A stretch of DNA of 9,034 nucleotides, taken from contig CAMNJD010000297.1 of assembly GCA_946540705.1 (NCBI GenBank), forward strand, positions 1-9,034. Direction: 5' to 3'. Positions 6,719 to 9,034 of this stretch are shown here, piece by piece. Under the pieces are notes generated by a model. That model searched no databases and had not been told where the DNA came from. It saw only the letters and a list, made by a program, of their open reading frames with translations. Source of the stretch: an uncultured Ruminococcus sp. (GTDB lineage Bacteria > Bacillota > Clostridia > Oscillospirales > Ruminococcaceae). Positions within the stretch are counted from its first letter, which is position 1. Each line of letters starts with the position of its first letter. A program made the translations under genes and the position numbers.

Positions 6719-6954
6719 GCAATGTTGGGGCGAAAAATGCTCCGTCATCGCCGCTGCCTTTCAGGGCAGCTTTCTTTGCAGTCGCTCTGTCGCTGCAAGG
6801 AATTGCAAATATTTTCCATGATATTTGCTCGATAGCGGTTGCTCCTGCAAATGCTATCCCCTCATTTTAGGGCGTTCATCGCCCCTCCGCACTTTCCCGT
6901 TGGTTCTATATCTCTGTGATAGTACATTGATGCTGTTGCTTTATCGGTTCGGCA
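6719..6954. other. Noncoding region with a row of small inverted repeats between oriT and parR
   Basis: No convincing gene lies here. At least four short perfect inverted repeats follow one another: GCTGCC/GGCAGC (6753-6758, 6765-6770), GCAAATAT/ATATTTGC (6805-6812, 6821-6828), GATAGC/GCTATC (6831-6836, 6853-6858) and GGGCG/CGCCC (6870-6874, 6880-6884). An imperfect CTTTGCAG/CTGCAAGG pair lies near 6776-6799. The row could be accessory oriT structure, a single-stranded origin acting on the transferred strand, or sites for ParR. A terminator for parMR is less likely, because no U-tract follows a stem on the minus strand. Confidence 0.45.
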
Positions 6955-7365
6955 TCAGCCGCCGATAAAATCCATGTCAATGTCAGAAAAGTCATCGTTT
7001 TCGCCGTCCTCGGCGAATTTTTTCTTGTCCTCCGCATCAGCGGGGACAGCCTGTTTCGGTGTCGGCATCGGATAGCCCACATTCAGCGAAAGCATCAGGC
7101 TTGCAAGAAACTTCGGCATCTCAGCGACAAACGCCTTGCCGACCTCTGCTACGATCTGCTCCACGAACCTATCCTCACGCTGTCTTGTCTCGAAATAGGG
7201 ATCGTCGGTGAGCTTCTGCATACGGTCGAAGTATTCATTGACCGCTTTGACAACGGCTGTGTTGCCGGACTTCACCTTGCTTTTATCCACGCTGTGTAGA
7301 TAACGCCACGCCTTTGCGTGTTCGGGATTGTCCAGATTGAACCGGAAACAAGTCATCTTCACCAT
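6955..7365 (-). CDS. parR: ParR-like centromere-binding partition protein
   Basis: A 136-residue protein expected to bind a centromere and link it to ParM filaments. Residues 1-50 (CFRFNLDNPEHAKAWRYL, then SGNTAVVKAVNEYFDR) match the ribbon-helix-helix pattern of clostridial ParR proteins: a short strand, then two helices. A central helical part (about 57-95) follows, and the tail from about 108 is acidic and disordered, ending DFSDIDMDFIGG. In characterised ParR proteins the C-terminal tail contacts the ParM filament, which suits this tail. The ATG at 7363-7365 is one base past the parM stop, with AGGAGG inside the parM 3' end, so the pair is cotranscribed and coupled. Confidence 0.82.
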   Translation of the reverse strand: MVKMTCFRFNLDNPEHAKAWRYLHSVDKSKVKSGNTAVVKAVNEYFDRMQKLTDDPYFETRQREDRFVEQIVAEVGKAFVAEMPKFLASLMLSLNVGYPMPTPKQAVPADAEDKKKFAEDGENDDFSDIDMDFIGG

Positions 7366-7366
7366 A

Positions 7367-8287
7367 TCACTTGCCCTCCTTCTTCATCTGCATCAAGGCA
7401 AACTGTTCATAGCCCTTTGCCGAAGCACAGATATCCCTGATGATTGTCACACGGTCAGGCTCGTAAGTCCCGAATTTTTCGATCAGCTTACCTCCGCCGC
7501 CTGTGATGAAAAGGCGCATCAGCTTCGGGTTGTACTCATAGCGACGGAGCATATCGAAGATGCTGTTGGCATAGCCGGAAATACTCTCCGTCAGCACCTC
7601 AGAGAACTCTTCGGCGATATCTGCCTTACCGTAACGGATCATCTGCTGAATGATGCTCTCGTCGATCTTCACGCCGAGCTTGTCCATGACAGCGTTGGAT
7701 GCAGCAATCACGCACTGATTCACGCCCATTTTCTCGGTGTAGCTCTGTGTAGCAATCGGCTTGCGGTTATTGATATACATGACATTGACCGTTCCGTTGC
7801 CGATGTCGGCAAGCAGGTTCACGCCGTTCATGTCTCTGAGATGGTCGATCACTGCGGCATAGCCCTGCGGGAATACATAGCAGCCGACGATCTTCACGGA
7901 ATAGAGCTTGTCCTCGTACTTGAAGTCCACGCTCTCCCTCTGAAGCATATATCTGCGGAATTCATCACGCTGGCGGTTCACCCAGGTCAGCGGCAGTCCG
8001 ACTGCGAGCTGCACCCTTGCAGAAGTGATGCCCTCATGGTTCAGCTCACGGGCAATGCCCATCAGCGTGAACAGGTAAAAGTCGCTGTCCTGGCATTTGT
8101 CGGAGATGAACTCCTTGTGTCCCTCGCCGATCAGGTAATAGCTGCCCTCATAGAACAGCACACCTTTCGAGAAGGTCGGTTCTGCATCGAGCTTGGTGAT
8201 GCCTGTCGGTGTGACCGTGTTGGCGGTCTTGATGTTGCCATACCCGTGGTCGATGCCCACGATCAGGCTGTCGTTGTATCTTTTCAT
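7367..8287 (-). CDS. parM: ParM/StbA-family actin-like partition ATPase
   Basis: A 306-residue actin-fold ATPase that should polymerise to push apart copies of the excised circular element. Phosphate-1 motif is GIDHGYGNIKTA (11-22), phosphate-2 is LLADIGNGTVNVMYI (158-172) and the adenosine motif is LFITGGGGKLIEKFG (259-273). Length and motif spacing match the StbA/ParM family of Firmicutes plasmids and integrative elements. The ATG at 8285-8287 is preceded by AAGGAG eight bases upstream, and the leader is about 64 nt. It is first in a two-gene operon with parR. The presence of a plasmid-type partition pair suggests that the element spends time as a replicating circle. Confidence 0.92.
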   Translation of the reverse strand: MKRYNDSLIVGIDHGYGNIKTANTVTPTGITKLDAEPTFSKGVLFYEGSYYLIGEGHKEFISDKCQDSDFYLFTLMGIARELNHEGITSARVQLAVGLPLTWVNRQRDEFRRYMLQRESVDFKYEDKLYSVKIVGCYVFPQGYAAVIDHLRDMNGVNLLADIGNGTVNVMYINNRKPIATQSYTEKMGVNQCVIAASNAVMDKLGVKIDESIIQQMIRYGKADIAEEFSEVLTESISGYANSIFDMLRRYEYNPKLMRLFITGGGGKLIEKFGTYEPDRVTIIRDICASAKGYEQFALMQMKKEGK

Positions 8288-8350
8288 TTGGTACTCTCCT
8301 TATATAACTGTTGGATTCGGCTCCGAGATATGCGCGCTATATCCTGAACC

Positions 8351-8373
8351 TGAAATCATTATACCCGATTTCA
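8351..8373 (-). promoter_or_regulatory. parM promoter -10 inside an operator-like inverted repeat
   Basis: On the minus strand a perfect -10 TATAAT (8358-8363) sits in the spacer of a perfect 7-bp inverted repeat, TGAAATC (8351-8357) and GATTTCA (8367-8373). The -35 is poor, which is common at regulated promoters. Nearby are a short palindrome-like site (GATAT/ATATC around GCGCGC, 8326-8342) and two TGTTGCA copies 11 bp apart (8395 and 8406). These could make up the parC centromere and ParR autoregulation site, since parC usually lies upstream of parM; this is inference. Confidence 0.6.
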
Positions 8374-8419
8374 ATTTACCTGTGGTGACATAGATGTTGC
8401 ATGAGTGTTGCACGAAAAT

Positions 8420-8472
8420 GAAGAAAAAAATAAAGCCCATAGAAACGGCAATTCACTCGTTTCTATGGGCTT
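8420..8472 (-). terminator. Strong intrinsic terminator (minus strand)
   Basis: A perfect 15-bp stem pairs AAGCCCATAGAAACG (8433-8447) with its complement at 8458-8472, around a 10-nt loop. Read on the minus strand it is followed by TATTTTTTTCTTC (8420-8432). It would end transcription of the 73-residue gene and insulate the parM promoter downstream. Confidence 0.88.
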
Positions 8473-8542
8473 GGGGATTTAGTGGGCTGGACTTAGCCGT
8501 TCCGCAGAGGGCTGTTTAATCGTTCACGCAAGCTGATTGTGC

Positions 8543-8764
8543 TCAAACTTCATCCTCCTCGTCATCAGAGCAAATGTCAAGACCGTTGATGAGCTGGATA
8601 TAGATGCACTCGGCTCGTTCGTGTTCCTCTCCGTCTGTTAACATCATCATTTCAAGAAAAAAGCTCTGTGCATCTTCACGGTCATTCCATACGCGGCGTT
8701 CGCCTTTGAATACAGTAATGACCTCTCGCTTTGGATTCATTGCTAATTCTGGATATTTCAGCAT
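8543..8764 (-). CDS. Small conserved-looking protein of unknown function
   Basis: A 73-residue acidic protein. It begins MLKYPELAMNPKREVITVFKG, continues with ERRVWNDREDAQSFFLEMMM and ends in the acidic run CSDDEEDEV. Similar small proteins recur in clostridial mobile elements as I recall them, but no function is known to me. The predicted fold is a beta strand (EVITVF) followed by two helices; no membrane segment or DNA-binding motif is evident. Support as a gene is good: AGGAGG eight bases before the ATG at 8762-8764, a near-consensus promoter upstream and a strong terminator downstream, making it a single-gene unit. Confidence 0.78.
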   Translation of the reverse strand: MLKYPELAMNPKREVITVFKGERRVWNDREDAQSFFLEMMMLTDGEEHERAECIYIQLINGLDICSDDEEDEV

Positions 8765-8798
8765 AGTACCGACCTCCTGTAAATTTGATTACAGTATC

Positions 8799-8827
8799 AG
8801 TATAGACTGTCAGGCTGATATTGTCCA
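8799..8827 (-). promoter_or_regulatory. Promoter of the small 73-residue gene
   Basis: On the minus strand -35 TGGACA (8822-8827), a 17-bp spacer and -10 TATACT (8799-8804). Transcription would begin about 28 nt before the ATG at 8764. Confidence 0.72.
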
Positions 8828-9034
8828 GAGATTATTGGAAAGTCTGGAGATGCGCAGCAAAAACGATTGCGAATTCTTTTTCCACGTAGCATTGCGCACA
8901 AATATTATGAAAACAAAACAGCGTATGACTCAGGCGCAGACCTGTGGAATTGTCAAGAAATGTGCAGTCAGAGGACACCCAAAATCTGTAATAGACAGGT
9001 ATCAGGCGGCATGGTGAGCCAGCCCGGTTGAAGA
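8828..9034. other. Right-hand end of the window, no supportable gene
   Basis: No start codon with a ribosome binding site leads a convincing frame on either strand. A plus-strand frame stays open from about 8783 to the stop at 9015-9017 (segments such as ADIVQRLLESLEMRSKND), and a minus-strand frame is open from the edge to about 8836. Neither matches a family I recognise. The stretch may be the intergenic end of a neighbouring gene or the remnant of a decayed one. Confidence 0.35.

Noticed and set aside
6571..6870. Plus-strand open frame running through the mobC start and the oriT hairpins
   Set aside because: No ribosome binding site, and it crosses the oriT structures and the mobC start; any conservation would more likely reflect oriT DNA.
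7328..8347. Long plus-strand open frame of 339 codons opposite parM
   Set aside because: It lies antisense to the clear ParM gene, has no ribosome binding site, and its His/Val/Leu-rich composition is typical of a reverse-frame shadow.
8604..9017. Plus-strand frame of 137 codons ending near the right edge
   Set aside because: Its first half is antisense to the well-supported 73-residue gene and the ATG has no ribosome binding site. The downstream part looks somewhat protein-like but has no credible start, so it is only noted as open.

Overview
The window looks like the interior of an integrated, mobilizable (possibly conjugative) element from a low-to-moderate GC Firmicute, most likely a gut clostridium of the Ruminococcus/Oscillospiraceae type. 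This rests on family resemblance: a TnpX-type large serine recombinase, a TnpW-like small protein, a P4/D5-type replication helicase, a MOBP relaxase with MobC, and a ParM/ParR pair. Promoters are sigma-A-like and ribosome binding sites are strong AGGAGG types. No tRNA, rRNA, CRISPR array or insertion sequence is visible, and neither end of the element can be placed.

Layout from the left, with the minus strand unless stated. 1-549 is the N-terminal part of a serine recombinase cut by the window edge. Its promoter is bracketed by a perfect 13-bp inverted repeat. 686-889 is a TnpW-like protein. 938-1097 is an iteron-like GCGTGC array arranged head to head, which is a candidate replication origin. 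1098-2417 is a complete P4-family helicase starting at TTG. 2537-4840 (plus strand) is a STAND NTPase with a TPR-rich C-terminus and its own near-consensus promoter. It is the only rightward gene and looks like cargo, perhaps anti-phage defence. 4800-5411 is a coiled-coil protein with a C-terminal membrane helix. Most of its first half lies out of frame inside the relaxase gene (5083-6234). 6231-6590 is MobC. 6591-6954 is a noncoding oriT region with an RP4-like nick site and a row of hairpins. 6955-7365 and 7367-8287 are ParR and ParM. 8288-8542 holds the parM promoter with an operator-like repeat, and a strong terminator for the upstream gene. 8543-8764 is a small unknown protein with a good promoter. 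8828-9034 has no supportable gene.

Inferred working model: the recombinase excises a circle, the helicase replicates it from the iteron region, and ParMR stabilises the circular form. MobC and the relaxase nick at oriT so that conjugation machinery outside the window, or in a helper element, can transfer it. The coiled-coil membrane protein may link the relaxosome to the membrane or coupling protein, as RSF1010 MobB does. The STAND NTPase is probably accessory cargo. The observations most worth checking are the STAND protein with its unassigned N-terminal domain, the 329-nt out-of-frame relaxase overlap, the RP4-like nick site followed by a tandem 14-bp repeat, and the iteron array.
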